Notes: generated by a model not told the origin, from the letters alone. Positions 18,123-27,839 are shown, counted from the stretch's first letter. The stretch is 64,000 bases of DNA from Prochlorococcus sp. AG-409-D14 (GCA_003215895.1 QCJR01000002.1:1-64000); one strand, 5' to 3'. Translations and numbers: made by a program.

Positions 18123-18217
18123 CGATCATACTTCACAAACTATTGATCAATATTAGCAATTAAACGTCAATAAAATTTATTTAATACAATAAAAAATTAA
18201 TTCAAAAAAATCTAACT

Positions 18218-19225
18218 TTAAAATTGTTCTAAAAATCTGAGGTCACTTGTGTATAACTTTCTAATGTCATCCACTCCATGACGAACCATGCAAAATCTTT
18301 CCACCCCAAGTCCTGCAGCAAATCCACTATATCTTTCTGGATCAATCCCTAATTCATCTAAGACGGCAGGATCTACCATCCCGCAACCCATAACTTCTAA
18401 CCATTTACCTCTCCATTGAACATCAACTTCAGCTGATGGCTCTGTAAATGGGAAATAGCTAGCTCTGAATCGAATAGGAAGATCTCCGAAAAAAGCTTTT
18501 AAAAAAGCCATTACTGTCCCTCTTAAATGACTAAAGTCAAGCTTTTCATCAATTGCTAAGACCTCAATCTGGTGGAACACAGGCGAATGAGTAGCATCAA
18601 CTGCATCTCTTCGATAAACCCGACCAGGAGAGACAATTCTTACAGGAGGTTTTTTGCTTTCAAGGCAACGAATCTGAACAGGCGAAGTATGAGTTCTTAA
18701 AAGATATTCACCTCCCAAATAAAAGGTATCTTGCATATCTCTTGCAGGATGATCTGGTGGAATATTTAGTGCCTCGAAATTGTAATAATCATTTTCTATC
18801 TCAGGTCCTTCGGAAACTTGGTATCCGAGGCCCAAGAAAAGATCAATTATCTGTTCTGTAGTTGTAATTAAAGGGTGCCTATGTCCTTGAAAAATACCTG
18901 TTGGAGGTGCTGTAACATCTATAGTTTCTTTTATTAGTATTTGATTTAAAGCCTGAGTTTTTAAAATTTCGAGCTTTCCCTTTATTAATTCTTGCAATTG
19001 AGTTTTTAAAACGTTAGCTCTTTGACCAATTAAAGGTCTTTCCTCGCTAGAAAGATTTTTCATCCCTCCCAATAGAAGTGAGAGTTTTCCTTTCTTTCCA
19101 AGGAAACCCAACCTTAATTTCTCTATTGATTCAGAATTTTCAGCAGCTGCAATCTCTTTTGCAGCCTCGCGTTCTAGAATTTCAAGCTCATTAATGAGCT
19201 GTTTTAGGGATAATGTTGAACTCAA
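18218..19225 (-). CDS. pheS: Phenylalanyl-tRNA synthetase alpha chain
   Basis: Charges tRNA-Phe as the alpha subunit of an alpha2-beta2 enzyme. 335 residues. The N-terminal coiled coil (about 5-90) is followed by class II motifs: [41 protein letters not shown] (motif 2) and [22 protein letters not shown] (motif 3). pheT is not adjacent. Divergent from surE with 67 bases between starts. Confidence 0.96.
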   Translation of the reverse strand: MSSTLSLKQLINELEILEREAAKEIAAAENSESIEKLRLGFLGKKGKLSLLLGGMKNLSSEERPLIGQRANVLKTQLQELIKGKLEILKTQALNQILIKETIDVTAPPTGIFQGHRHPLITTTEQIIDLFLGLGYQVSEGPEIENDYYNFEALNIPPDHPARDMQDTFYLGGEYLLRTHTSPVQIRCLESKKPPVRIVSPGRVYRRDAVDATHSPVFHQIEVLAIDEKLDFSHLRGTVMAFLKAFFGDLPIRFRASYFPFTEPSAEVDVQWRGKWLEVMGCGMVDPAVLDELGIDPERYSGFAAGLGVERFCMVRHGVDDIRKLYTSDLRFLEQF

Positions 19226-19292
19226 TGAATTCCAATCTCGAGTACTAGTTTAATCGGCAACCAGTCCCAGTTCTAAAACCAATAGCTAAAAC

Positions 19293-20081
19293 ATGAAACC
19301 ATTGAGAATTCTAATTAGTAATGATGATGGAGTTTTTGCAGAAGGGATAAGAACACTTGCAACATCTGCAGCGTGCAGAGGACACAAAGTAACTGTTGTT
19401 TGTCCAGATCAAGAAAGGTCAGCTACTGGCCATGGATTAACTTTACATTCACCAATACGCGCTGAAAAAGCTGACGAATTATTCGGGGAAGGTATTCAAG
19501 CTTGGGGATGTAGTGGCACCCCCGCTGATTGCGTAAAGCTCGCACTTAATGAACTTCTTGATCAAAAGCCAGACTTAATTCTTTCGGGAATAAATCATGG
19601 ACCTAACCTTGGTACGGATATTTTTTGCTCAGGAACTGTTGCTGCTGCACTTGAGGGTACTTTGGATGGGATACCATCTATTGCAATAAGCATTGCAAGT
19701 TTTCAATGGAAAAGTTTTAGTTATGCTGCGAAACTAGCCTTAGATATTGCAGAGAAAGCAATTCAACAAAGTTGGCCAAAGAACTTACTCTTAAATTTAA
19801 ATATTCCCCCTTGTGAAGAAAAAGAAATGGGAGATTTAGTTTGGACAAGACTTTCAATCAGACAATACGAAGAGCAATTCATTCGTCGCATCGATCCAAG
19901 AGGGAACACCTACTTTTGGATGGCTGGGGAAGCAGTAAAAGATCTTCAATCAGCCGGAGAAGGACCTAAAGAATGGCCAAGCGATGTATCTCAAATAGCT
20001 TCATGCTCGCCCTCATTAACACCCATTCAACCAGATCTTTTTTGGAGAGGAAATTTGAATGATTTGCCGAACTTAATATAA
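19293..20081 (+). CDS. surE: 5'/3'-nucleotidase SurE
   Basis: Metal-dependent phosphatase acting on nucleoside monophosphates. 262 residues. [12 protein letters not shown] near the N terminus supplies the Asp pair for metal binding; [13 protein letters not shown] and [25 protein letters not shown] are the remaining family signatures. Convergent with the next gene, with three bases between stops. Confidence 0.95.
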   Translation: MKPLRILISNDDGVFAEGIRTLATSAACRGHKVTVVCPDQERSATGHGLTLHSPIRAEKADELFGEGIQAWGCSGTPADCVKLALNELLDQKPDLILSGINHGPNLGTDIFCSGTVAAALEGTLDGIPSIAISIASFQWKSFSYAAKLALDIAEKAIQQSWPKNLLLNLNIPPCEEKEMGDLVWTRLSIRQYEEQFIRRIDPRGNTYFWMAGEAVKDLQSAGEGPKEWPSDVSQIASCSPSLTPIQPDLFWRGNLNDLPNLI

Positions 20082-20084
20082 AAG

Positions 20085-20648
20085 TCAGTTTTTCCTGAAA
20101 ATCCTTTGAAGTAACCATAAAGAAAAAATCAGACCAATCAAGTGTGCAAATAAAACTTGAGTATTACTCAAAACGGAGAGCATTTCTAAAGAAGTAATAG
20201 GATAATTTTCCATTGCTCTCATACCTGCCCCAATGGAAATTCCAGGAGCTTGCATTGAAGCCTGCACGAACAACGCTCCTGCTAAAGATTGATATCCGAC
20301 CGACGAAAAAACCAATCCGACTAAATCGACAATCAAGCCTCTCTTTAGTAACCGGCTTGTTTCACCTCTACTTGGGCGAGCCTCGCTTCCTAAAGCTCTA
20401 CCAGTCTTGACTATCAACCAGCCTTGCCAAAGGCTAAACAGCAATAAAATGAATGCCAATGTCGTGAGAGACAAACCTGGCCCCAAGCCCAATGCTCTCT
20501 CTGAATTTCTAGCTAAACTACTTCCAACATTGTTGAACAACAAAACACCCACTACCACTACACCTAAAATTGTTTGAATCCAAAACCGAATCCAACCAAT
20601 TCTTCTCATCCCTAGAGAAAGCAATTGAAAGTCACGTTGATCTGCCAT
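20085..20648 (-). CDS. DUF3611-like (Tic21-type) membrane protein
   Basis: I place the start at ATG 20648 (MADQRDFQLLSLGMRRIGW), because the track ORF would run into the divergent ribF. Four membrane segments are visible: IRFWIQTILGVVVVGVLLF, LTTLAFILLLFSLWQGWLIV, GLIVDLVGLVFSSVGYQSLAG and LFAHLIGLIFSLWLLQRIF. Order and loop sequence (GWLIVKTGRALGSEARPSRGET) resemble the DUF3611 family, which I recall includes the chloroplast protein Tic21/PIC1 and its cyanobacterial relatives, implicated in protein import or iron transport. Membrane localisation is clear; the family assignment is by memory. Confidence 0.7.
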   Translation of the reverse strand: MADQRDFQLLSLGMRRIGWIRFWIQTILGVVVVGVLLFNNVGSSLARNSERALGLGPGLSLTTLAFILLLFSLWQGWLIVKTGRALGSEARPSRGETSRLLKRGLIVDLVGLVFSSVGYQSLAGALFVQASMQAPGISIGAGMRAMENYPITSLEMLSVLSNTQVLFAHLIGLIFSLWLLQRIFRKN

Positions 20649-20708
20649 CACGATGAATAAGGCGATAAACCAAACTTGCCATCTAAGCACAAAAATTGCA
20701 CGTTTATC

Positions 20709-21638
20709 TTGATTCCACTCTGTGCTCCTGAAAACGCAAAACTACCTACAGCACTAGCTTTAGGTAGTTTCGATGGTCTTCACTTAGGTCATAAAAAAGT
20801 AATAAAAGCTATATTAAAAGAATCAATTGGTGTGCCAACAGTTGTAAGTTTCTGGCCTCATCCACGCGAAGTTCTCTTTGGCGAATCAAGATTAAGATTA
20901 GATTTACCAAGTGAAAAAACATTCCTGCTTGAGCCACTAGGAATTGAACAATTAGTTTTGGTTCCTTTTAATAAAACTCTTGCTTCTAAAAGTGCTGAGA
21001 CATTTGTAGATGAAATTCTTGTAAAAACCCTTCATGCCAAACATATAGCAGTTGGAGAAAATTTTAGGTTTGGACGTAATAGAGAGGGTGACATTTCCAC
21101 TTTAAAAAAGATAGGTGCATCTCTAGGAATAAAAATTTCTATTGTTCCTATTCTTGAAGACAATCATGGTCGGCTTAGTAGTAGCAGAGTACGAAAAGCA
21201 CTCAACGCCGGTGATTTAAAATATGCCAAATATCTATTACAGCGTCCCTATACCTTTAGAGGGATGGTAGAGAAAGGTAGAGGCTTAGGTAAAAAGATTG
21301 GATGGCCGACGGCAAATTTAAAAATAGATGGGCGAAAATTTCTTCCATCACTTGGGGTTTATGCAGCTTGGGCTTCCATAACTAACAAAAAAGAACGTTT
21401 CTCAGCAGTTATGAACCTGGGCCCTCAGCCAACTATTGACCCAAATTCTCTATCAGCAGTAGAAGTTCATATTCTAGATAAAGAAATCGATCTAATAGGA
21501 CAAGAATTAATTATTGAACCAGTGCAAAGAATTAGACTTCAAAAAAAGTTTGAAAACATTGAGGCACTAAGCAAACAAATAAGTTTAGATGCAATATTGG
21601 CAAAAGAAATATTGTCAACAGTCTCTAAATCTAAGTAA
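20709..21638 (+). CDS. ribF: Bifunctional riboflavin kinase/FAD synthetase
   Basis: Makes FMN from riboflavin and then FAD. The N-terminal adenylyltransferase has ALALGSFDGLHLGHKKVI and VGENFRFGRNREGD; the C-terminal kinase starts near GMVEKGRGLGKKIGWPTANL. The track start (TTG 20676) adds 11 residues with no family resemblance. I prefer the TTG at 20709, giving an N terminus reading IPLCAPENAKLPTALALGSF, a typical beginning, and no overlap with the divergent gene. No Shine-Dalgarno supports either start. Confidence 0.92.
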   Translation: MIPLCAPENAKLPTALALGSFDGLHLGHKKVIKAILKESIGVPTVVSFWPHPREVLFGESRLRLDLPSEKTFLLEPLGIEQLVLVPFNKTLASKSAETFVDEILVKTLHAKHIAVGENFRFGRNREGDISTLKKIGASLGIKISIVPILEDNHGRLSSSRVRKALNAGDLKYAKYLLQRPYTFRGMVEKGRGLGKKIGWPTANLKIDGRKFLPSLGVYAAWASITNKKERFSAVMNLGPQPTIDPNSLSAVEVHILDKEIDLIGQELIIEPVQRIRLQKKFENIEALSKQISLDAILAKEILSTVSKSK

Positions 21639-21723
21639 TTGTGGGATAAGCGTTGGATAATCCCCACACAACGAATAAACCTATGCCCCCTAATAAAAAT
21701 ACACCCCAAATAAGCACAGTCAT
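21631..21723 (-). CDS. 30-residue single-membrane-span protein
   Basis: Too short for the ORF track. The minus strand reads MTVLIWGVFLLGGIGLFVVW then GLSNAYPTIT, one clean membrane helix with short polar ends. An in-frame ATG at 21765 would add 14 residues. It overlaps the last bases of ribF on the other strand and is divergent from thiE. Size and design are typical of small subunits of photosynthetic or NDH membrane complexes, but it does not match any Psb, Psa or Pet subunit I can recall, so I leave it unnamed. Confidence 0.6.
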   Translation of the reverse strand: MTVLIWGVFLLGGIGLFVVWGLSNAYPTIT

Positions 21724-21785
21724 ATTGTTCTCAGAATCATTTTCCACAATAAAATTTAAATACATATCATCTAATAAAGGATGAC

Positions 21786-22838
21786 ATGAAATCAATGTCT
21801 GTCACCCCTCCATCTAATAATCGTATTGCTCAATTGATTGACGCGAACCTTGATCGCGCCAGAGAAGGTCTTCGAGTTATGGAAGATTGGTGCAGATTTG
21901 GTCTAAAGAGGAGTGATTTTTCGATTCAAATCAAAGATTGGAGGCAACAATTAGGAGTTCATCACCACAACATTTATCGAAAAGCAAGGCTTACATCCAA
22001 CGACCCAGCCATGGGAGTTTCACATCCTTTACAAAAAGTCAGATCAACCCCAGAGGCTGTATTTATTGCAAACTCATCCAGAGTGCAAGAAGCCTTAAGA
22101 GTAATAGAGGAATTTACTCGACTAACAGATCCGAAGCTTTGCGAAATAGCCACCAAAATTAGATACGAAACTTATGAGATCGAGATAAAAGTTCTTAATA
22201 CGACAGAAGGTATAAATAAAAGAAAAACCCTAAAAGATTGCGCCATATACCTAATAACCACAAACAGGAGAGATCTCGAAGGGATTGTTCTTCAGGCTCT
22301 AAAAGCTGGTGCAAAAATGGTTCAATACAGAGAGAAATTTTTAAATGACAATGAAAAAATTTCACAGGCTAAATTACTAGCATCACTTTGTAAAAAATAC
22401 AATTCACTATTTATTGTCAATGATCGCATTGATATTGCACTTGCCGTTGACGCCGATGGAGTTCATTTGGGGCAAGAAGATATACCAACAAAAATCGCAA
22501 GGAAGCTCCTAGGGTCTGACAAGATCATTGGCCGAAGCACGCACAGCCTTGAAGAAATAAAGAGAGCAGAAGATGAAGGCTGTGACTATATTGGCATAGG
22601 ACCAATATTTTCGTCTGAAACCAAAAAGAAACTAAATCCAATTGGAATTGACTACCTTAAGAAGGGATTGAGAAAAACTCTCCTACCTGCTTTTGCTATT
22701 GGTGGGATAAATAACTCAAATATCAAAAAATTAAATCAAATCAATAATCTTCGCATAGCTGTATCAAATGCAATCATTAATTCAAATGACCCCTTTTCAA
22801 AAACTGAAGAGCTTATCAAATTTCTAACATGCAACTAA
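21786..22838 (+). CDS. thiE: Thiamine-phosphate synthase with N-terminal ThiD2-like domain
   Basis: The C-terminal half (about 145-350) is a ThiE barrel that joins the pyrimidine and thiazole units of thiamine: MVQYREKFL, VNDRIDIALAVDADGVHLGQEDIP, GRSTHSLEEIKRA, YIGIGPIFSS and AIGGINNSNI. The first 140 residues (LIDANLDRAREGLRVMEDWCRFGL, VQEALRVIEEFTRL) are the extension found in cyanobacterial ThiE, related to the ThiD2 family of HMP-phosphate kinases. Start ATG at 21786; an in-frame ATG four codons later is an alternative. It overlaps thiS by 10 bases. Confidence 0.93.
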   Translation: MKSMSVTPPSNNRIAQLIDANLDRAREGLRVMEDWCRFGLKRSDFSIQIKDWRQQLGVHHHNIYRKARLTSNDPAMGVSHPLQKVRSTPEAVFIANSSRVQEALRVIEEFTRLTDPKLCEIATKIRYETYEIEIKVLNTTEGINKRKTLKDCAIYLITTNRRDLEGIVLQALKAGAKMVQYREKFLNDNEKISQAKLLASLCKKYNSLFIVNDRIDIALAVDADGVHLGQEDIPTKIARKLLGSDKIIGRSTHSLEEIKRAEDEGCDYIGIGPIFSSETKKKLNPIGIDYLKKGLRKTLLPAFAIGGINNSNIKKLNQINNLRIAVSNAIINSNDPFSKTEELIKFLTCN

Positions 22839-23041
22839 AAATTAACGGCGAAATTAAAACCATTAACAATTTCGCTGAAGAATTACCTCTGGAAACTTTG
22901 CTTGAAAACTTAGGTTACAAACCTCAATTAGTTGTAGTTGAGTTAAATGGTGAAATAATCAACCCAAAAGTTTGGAAAAGTACAAAAATGAAAAATGGCG
23001 ATTGCTTAGAGGTTGTGACAATTGTTGGCGGAGGTTCCTAA
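22829..23041 (+). CDS. thiS: Sulfur carrier protein ThiS
   Basis: Ubiquitin-like carrier that donates sulfur to the thiazole of thiamine through a C-terminal thiocarboxylate. 70 residues, standard length. The fold is recognisable from LKINGEIKTI, LPLETLLENLGYKPQLVVVELNGEI and GDCLEVVTIVGGGS. The usual C terminus is Gly-Gly; here one Ser follows three Gly residues, so the carrier may need trimming or this may be a lineage habit. Start overlaps the thiE stop, consistent with coupled translation. Confidence 0.92.
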   Translation: MQLKINGEIKTINNFAEELPLETLLENLGYKPQLVVVELNGEIINPKVWKSTKMKNGDCLEVVTIVGGGS

Positions 23042-23065
23042 AGTTAATTAATTCCTCAAAAATAA

Positions 23066-24031
23066 GTGTTCAAATTTACTCTCTTTCACTGGTTAAAAAG
23101 AAAAAAATTTTTTTCTTTCCTGGTTATTTCTGCAATAGTTTCTTCTTTTTTATTTATTAACCCCAACCCGGCTTCGGCTGCCAGTGGGGGTCGCATCGGT
23201 GGAGGAAGTTTTCAGGCACCTTCCTCACCACGAAGCCAAAATTATGGAGGTTATGGAGGCAATAACTTTCGTGGCTATGGAAGTGGATACAGAGGAGGTG
23301 GTATTGGTTTTCCTTTCTTATTGCCAATATTTGGCTTTGGTGGTGGTGGAATTTTTGGTTTTTTAATACTTATATCAATTGTCAGTGTGATTGTTAATTC
23401 ATTTAAAAACTCTTCAAATTTCTCAAACTCAAGCAATAACTCAATAGTTTCTCAATCAGCAAACTCTTCCAAAGTTTCTTTAATACAGTTTCAAATTGGC
23501 TTACTAGCAAGTGCTAAAGAGATTCAAGTAAAGCTTAGAGAACTTGCCTCCTCTTCAAGCACCTCAACCTCATCTGGTCTTCAAAGAGTTCTTCAAGACA
23601 CAACTCTTGCCTTACTAAGGAAGCCTGAATTATGGGTCTATTCAAATATAGAAACAGGCTCCGTTCCTTTTACTTCCGCAGAATCAACATTTAATCGAAT
23701 CTCAATAACTGAAAGAAGCAAATTAAAAGCCGAACTCACATCAAACTATTCTGGTCAAATAACTACATCAACAAATAATGAATCCAATCCTGGCAATTCA
23801 GATTCAACAAATGAATACATCGCGATTACGATTTTAGTAGCGACAAAAAAGCATTTAAGACTAAATAACTCCGCAAACAACGAACAAACAACAGAGGCAT
23901 TGAGACTCTTAGGATCAATTTCATCAAACGACCTAATCGCCTTGGAAGTTATCTGGCAACCTGACGGAGAAGGAGAGACTTTGAGAGAAGAAGAGCTAAT
24001 AACTCAATACCCAAATCTTAAACATTTATAA
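23066..24031 (+). CDS. DUF1517-like secreted/membrane protein
   Basis: Begins at a GTG with no Shine-Dalgarno. A signal-like segment KFFSFLVISAIVSSFLFIN ends at PASAAS. It is followed by a Gly/Tyr-rich low-complexity stretch (GGYGGNNFRGYGSGYRGGG), a membrane helix (FGFLILISIVSVIVNSF) and a 200-residue domain with LIQFQIGLLASAKEIQ and VIWQPDGEGETLREEELI. This architecture matches the DUF1517 family of cyanobacteria and plastids, whose function is not established. It lies 24 bases after thiS, probably without functional link. Confidence 0.8.
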   Translation: MFKFTLFHWLKRKKFFSFLVISAIVSSFLFINPNPASAASGGRIGGGSFQAPSSPRSQNYGGYGGNNFRGYGSGYRGGGIGFPFLLPIFGFGGGGIFGFLILISIVSVIVNSFKNSSNFSNSSNNSIVSQSANSSKVSLIQFQIGLLASAKEIQVKLRELASSSSTSTSSGLQRVLQDTTLALLRKPELWVYSNIETGSVPFTSAESTFNRISITERSKLKAELTSNYSGQITTSTNNESNPGNSDSTNEYIAITILVATKKHLRLNNSANNEQTTEALRLLGSISSNDLIALEVIWQPDGEGETLREEELITQYPNLKHL

Positions 24032-24133
24032 ATTAAGTGTCCTAAGTGACAAAAAACCTTATTTCTTTATATTTTTTTCATCTTATTTACGTAAAGAAGA
24101 GTCAAAAAACACACAAATAACAGTTAGCATTCC

Positions 24134-24325
24134 GTGACAGTTATTTTTAAAATAGAAGTGTCGGCTTCTTCGCAACCAGAACCTCGTTCAATGAAATGGG
24201 AAAGCTCTGGAGAGCTTGCTCAAAGAGATTTATCAGAATTAGTCACTCGTCTTCTCGATGTTGAATCGAGCAACAATAGTGATGAGCTAACTAGACTTGG
24301 TAGCAAATATGACGAAGAATCTTAA
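24134..24325 (+). CDS. Small hypothetical protein, 63 residues
   Basis: GTG start. Reads TVIFKIEVSASSQPEPRSM, then WESSGELAQRDLSELVTRLLDVESS; an N-terminal beta strand followed by an acidic helix. No membrane segment or cysteine motif. The balanced composition and strong helix make it look like a real conserved small protein, but I cannot name it. The 102 bases upstream hold no other gene. Confidence 0.6.
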   Translation: MTVIFKIEVSASSQPEPRSMKWESSGELAQRDLSELVTRLLDVESSNNSDELTRLGSKYDEES

Positions 24326-24391
24326 GACTATAAATTCCCCCTTGCGCTCTTAGATTTAATAGCTCAATTTAGGAGAAAGAAGAGAGTTTTA

Positions 24392-24529
24392 ATGAGGCGA
24401 AAGACCATTCAATGGATAAACACCCCAGTTATTACTGAAGCAATTTTTCGTTACGAGAAAGGTCTACTACCTAACTCAATGAAGTTGTGGTTAGAACAGG
24501 TTCTAGAGATAAATTCAAATAAAGATTAG
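24392..24529 (+). CDS. Small hypothetical protein, 45 residues
   Basis: Below the track cut-off. ATG at 24392 preceded by AAGAGAG five bases upstream, a fair ribosome site. Reads MRRKTIQWINTPVITEAIFR then YEKGLLPNSMKLWLEQVLEI, a basic, Trp-containing peptide of good composition. Its stop overlaps the end of the convergent larB by four bases, leaving no gap, as is common in this core region. I do not recognise the family. Confidence 0.6.
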   Translation: MRRKTIQWINTPVITEAIFRYEKGLLPNSMKLWLEQVLEINSNKD

Positions 24530-25170
24530 GCTAATAAAATTCTGATAGCAGCCATAGCTGCACCATAACCATTATCAATATTCACTACTAACAAGCCTGG
24601 AGCACAACTTGCAAGCATTCCCTCCATAGCCGTTTTACCACCACCACTAATACCATATCCAACTGAAACAGGAAGTCCAATAATTGGCTGAGGAATTAAT
24701 CCAGCGAGTACCGTAGGCAAAGCCCCCTCCATGCCGGCACATGCAATAACTACTTTTGCTAATTTTATTTCTTCTAGCCTATCTAGCAGTCTGTGAAGTC
24801 CTGCGACACCAACATCAATCAACAATTTGGTTTTTATTCCATGCAAATTCAAAGCTATTTCTGCTTCTGAAGCCACTCCTACATCACTTGTTCCTCCAGT
24901 CAAAATAATTACTTCTTCGGAAGAAGTACATTCCTTAAACTCCCCCAAAGTTAAACAACCAGATATTTCATGAAATTCTGCAGAAGGGAATTCAACTAAA
25001 AGTTTTTCTCCTTTTTCTTTAGAAAGTCTTGTCACCAAAGCAGTTTCAGATTCAAGTTGATATTTTTTCAATATTTCAGATATTTGTTGAATTGTTTTAT
25101 GCTCCCCCCAAATAGCCTCAATTACACCTAGTCGATTATGCCTCTGAAAATCAATAATTGATTGATTCAT
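24526..25170 (-). CDS. larB: LarB-like AIR carboxylase family protein
   Basis: LarB carboxylates and hydrolyses nicotinic acid adenine dinucleotide in making the nickel-pincer cofactor of lactate racemase. 214 residues. The PurE-like core shows VIILTGGTSDVGVASEAE, DVGVAGLHRL, ACAGMEGALPTVLAG and PIIGLPVSVGYG, and the end ISGGGKTAMEGMLASCAPGL is characteristic. No larA, larC or larE is seen nearby. Cyanobacterial homologues occur without known racemase partners, so the end product here is uncertain. Starts two bases after the upstream gene stops. Confidence 0.85.
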   Translation of the reverse strand: MNQSIIDFQRHNRLGVIEAIWGEHKTIQQISEILKKYQLESETALVTRLSKEKGEKLLVEFPSAEFHEISGCLTLGEFKECTSSEEVIILTGGTSDVGVASEAEIALNLHGIKTKLLIDVGVAGLHRLLDRLEEIKLAKVVIACAGMEGALPTVLAGLIPQPIIGLPVSVGYGISGGGKTAMEGMLASCAPGLLVVNIDNGYGAAMAAIRILLA

Positions 25171-25172
25171 CT

Positions 25173-25628
25173 TTACTCTGGATTTAATTCCCCCTCAAAA
25201 ATCAATGGAAAAGGATTTCCACTTGTTTCACCTGTTTCCTCTCTGGCAATCTTTTCGAAATCCTGCTGGACAAGATTAATTTCTGCCTTAGAGATGTTTT
25301 TCCAAACTGCTCTTGATTCCCAACCAATCAATAAGGTTGCCTCTTCAAATTTAGGATCCCAAAAAAGTTGGCGTCCTAAAAAACCATTTTGTTTCAACAA
25401 CCATGGTTCCCAACTTCCTTGTTCAGCTTTTAACCAAGCATGTTTATATTTTTTCGGGACATCAAGCTTAAGGAGCTCGACAATAGATTCCTTTGGAAAA
25501 TTCACTTTTAATAAAGACTCAGCTTGAATATTTTTCACATTTCCAAAAATAGTAGAAAAAGAAATCAAACCAACAATACAAAACCAAAATACTTTTTCGA
25601 TCAAATTTTTCTTGCTAATTGTTTTCAT
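25173..25628 (-). CDS. TIGR03792-like secreted cyanobacterial protein
   Basis: 151 residues with an N-terminal signal-like segment ([19 protein letters not shown], cleavage near IQAES). The mature part reads [53 protein letters not shown] and [12 protein letters not shown], which matches the uncharacterised cyanobacterial family I know as TIGR03792, with a dimeric alpha/beta-barrel look. The start overlaps the trmD-ispF stop by 14 bases, so translation is coupled. Function unknown; probably periplasmic. Confidence 0.8.
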   Translation of the reverse strand: MKTISKKNLIEKVFWFCIVGLISFSTIFGNVKNIQAESLLKVNFPKESIVELLKLDVPKKYKHAWLKAEQGSWEPWLLKQNGFLGRQLFWDPKFEEATLLIGWESRAVWKNISKAEINLVQQDFEKIAREETGETSGNPFPLIFEGELNPE

Positions 25629-26841
25629 TCTTTTTCATCAAAACAACTGCATGACAAGATATACCTTCCTCTCTTCCTTCAGCACCTAATTTCTCATTTG
25701 TAGTTGCTTTAACTCCTACAGCATCAATGTCAACACCAATTTTCTTAGATATTTTCTCCTTCATTAAGTCAATATAAGGTTTTAATTTTGGCCTTTCAGC
25801 AACAATAACTGAATCAATATTTTGAATTTGCCATCCTCTATTCTCAATTAATTCCATTACCTGTTCAAGAAGAATCAAACTATCTGCATTTTTCCATTTA
25901 GGGTCGTCTGGGGGGAAATACTTTCCAATATCACCCAAAGATAATGCTCCTAAAATGGCATCCATAATTGCATGAGTAAGAACATCTGCATCACTATGCC
26001 CATCAAGACCTAAACCTTCAGGATGCTTTAACTCGATCCCGCCAAGTATCAAAGGTCGACCAGGGACCAATCTGTGCATGTCATAACCGTTGCCTATTCG
26101 TAAGCTCACTTCAGTTTTCAATAATGAACTTCCTTTATCGAATGATAATTGGTCAAGCTTCCAAAGTTCGAACAAATCGGGTCTACGCGACTGTGTTCTG
26201 ATTTCTCTTTGCTTCTGCCTCCATTCTTTAATTAATTTATGGTTACCACTTAGTAGAACATCAGGTACTTTCATGCCTCTGAATTCTGAGGGTCTAGTGT
26301 ATTGCGGATGTTCTAAAAGGAACTCATTATGACTTTCCTCTTCTAATGATTCAGAACTGCCTAAAGTTCCAGGCAAAAGACGTACTACTCCATTAATCAA
26401 AGTTATCGCAGGAATTTCTCCACCGGTAAGAACAAAGTCTCCAATTGAAATTTCTTCATCAGCTAGAGACCGAATCCTCTCATCAAACCCTTCATAGCTA
26501 CCACATATCAATATGAGTTGATCTTCTTTTGACCATCTATAAAAATCATTTTGAGATATTTTTCTACCTTGTGGAGTCATCAAAAGTATCCTTTTTTTAT
26601 TGAGCTTTGGAATGTGATCAAATACCGAAAAATAAGGTTCGGGCTTCAAGACCATTCCAGCGCCTCCGCCATATGGTTCATCATCAACTTTTCGATAATT
26701 ATCTATTGCATAGTCACGAGGATTGTGTATATGAATTGATGCAATCTTCTCTTCAAATGCCTTTTTTATAAGTCCATGATTAAAAAAATTTTTAAATGCT
26801 TCAGGGAAAAGGCTTACTACATCGAACCTGAATTTATTCAT
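25615..26841 (-). CDS. trmD-ispF: In-frame TrmD-IspF fusion
   Basis: One uninterrupted 408-codon frame joins two enzymes. Residues 1-about 225 are TrmD, the tRNA m1G37 methyltransferase with the trefoil knot ([39 protein letters not shown]). Residues about 246-408 are IspF, the MEcPP synthase of the MEP isoprenoid pathway ([41 protein letters not shown]). The linker is about 20 residues ([20 protein letters not shown]). Inside it AAGGAAG precedes a TTG codon at 26121 by seven bases, and a GTG lies at 26109, so IspF could also be started separately. era lies five bases upstream. Confidence 0.93.
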   Translation of the reverse strand: MNKFRFDVVSLFPEAFKNFFNHGLIKKAFEEKIASIHIHNPRDYAIDNYRKVDDEPYGGGAGMVLKPEPYFSVFDHIPKLNKKRILLMTPQGRKISQNDFYRWSKEDQLILICGSYEGFDERIRSLADEEISIGDFVLTGGEIPAITLINGVVRLLPGTLGSSESLEEESHNEFLLEHPQYTRPSEFRGMKVPDVLLSGNHKLIKEWRQKQREIRTQSRRPDLFELWKLDQLSFDKGSSLLKTEVSLRIGNGYDMHRLVPGRPLILGGIELKHPEGLGLDGHSDADVLTHAIMDAILGALSLGDIGKYFPPDDPKWKNADSLILLEQVMELIENRGWQIQNIDSVIVAERPKLKPYIDLMKEKISKKIGVDIDAVGVKATTNEKLGAEGREEGISCHAVVLMKKNENN

Positions 26842-26846
26842 ACAAA

Positions 26847-27788
26847 TTAGCTCCCTTCATAACCAAACTCATTAAGCCGAGATGATTTACTTCTCCAGTC
26901 AGGAACAACTTTAACAAACAATTCTAAATAGACATTTCCATTAATTAAAGTTTGAATTTGGAGCCTTGATTCCTGGCCAATTTTCTTCAACATACTTCCC
27001 CCTTTACCAATTAATATGCCTTTCTGACTTTTTTTCTCAACACAAATAGTTGCAAGAATTCCTGTTCTTACAATCTCCTTAGATTTTTTTTTCGAGGTTA
27101 TATCTTCAATTTTATCAATAGAAACTGCAACACTATGAGGGACCTCCTCGCGTGTATGGATTAATACTTGTTCCCTTATAAATTCAGCCATTAAAAACTT
27201 CTCAGGATGGTCACAAGTCATATGACTTGGATACAACTGAGGTCCTAAAGGTAGTTTTTTTTCTATTTCATTAATCAATTCATTACATCCATTTCCTGTT
27301 AGAGCACTACAACAAAAAACTGGCCAATTTGTACCCTCAAAAAAGTCTAAATATTCCTTCTTTCTATCTTTAAATTTGCTCAACGGAACAAGATCCCATT
27401 TATTCAAGGCAACAATAACTGGTATTTGTAAATTTCTAATCAAATTCAAAATGAATGCATCGCCCCTGCCTGGAGAATGATTAGCTTCAAAAATAACTAA
27501 AAGGGCATCCACCTCTCCTATAGATCTCTTAGCACTCTGAACAAGTCTTTCACCTAATAAATGATGGGGTTTATGAATACCAGGAGTATCTACAAAAATA
27601 ATTTGAGACTTTTCATTAGTAAGTATTACTTTTAATCGATTTCTAGTTGTTTGAGCGATGGGTGATGTTATTGCTATTTTCTCACCAATAAATTTGTTTA
27701 TAAAAGTTGATTTGCCAACATTAGGTCTACCTATTAATGCAATAAATCCTGATTTAAAATCCTCTTGAATCAAATCTCCCAAAGACAT
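26847..27788 (-). CDS. era: GTPase Era
   Basis: Ribosome-assembly GTPase that binds the 3-prime end of 16S rRNA. 313 residues: G1 [10 protein letters not shown]3 [11 protein letters not shown]4 NKWD, then a C-terminal KH domain with [14 protein letters not shown] start at 27788. It forms a tight minus-strand run with trmD-ispF, the TIGR03792-like gene and larB (gaps of 5, -14 and 2 bases), very likely one operon. Confidence 0.96.
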   Translation of the reverse strand: MSLGDLIQEDFKSGFIALIGRPNVGKSTFINKFIGEKIAITSPIAQTTRNRLKVILTNEKSQIIFVDTPGIHKPHHLLGERLVQSAKRSIGEVDALLVIFEANHSPGRGDAFILNLIRNLQIPVIVALNKWDLVPLSKFKDRKKEYLDFFEGTNWPVFCCSALTGNGCNELINEIEKKLPLGPQLYPSHMTCDHPEKFLMAEFIREQVLIHTREEVPHSVAVSIDKIEDITSKKKSKEIVRTGILATICVEKKSQKGILIGKGGSMLKKIGQESRLQIQTLINGNVYLELFVKVVPDWRSKSSRLNEFGYEGS

Positions 27789-27839
27789 TTTCTTTCTCTA
27801 CGATTATCTATAGCCTTACTCTAAAAGAGCAATAAAACC

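Noticed and set aside
21639-21785. TPP riboswitch before thiE
   Set aside because: No thi-box words such as CTGAGA in the expected arrangement upstream of thiE.
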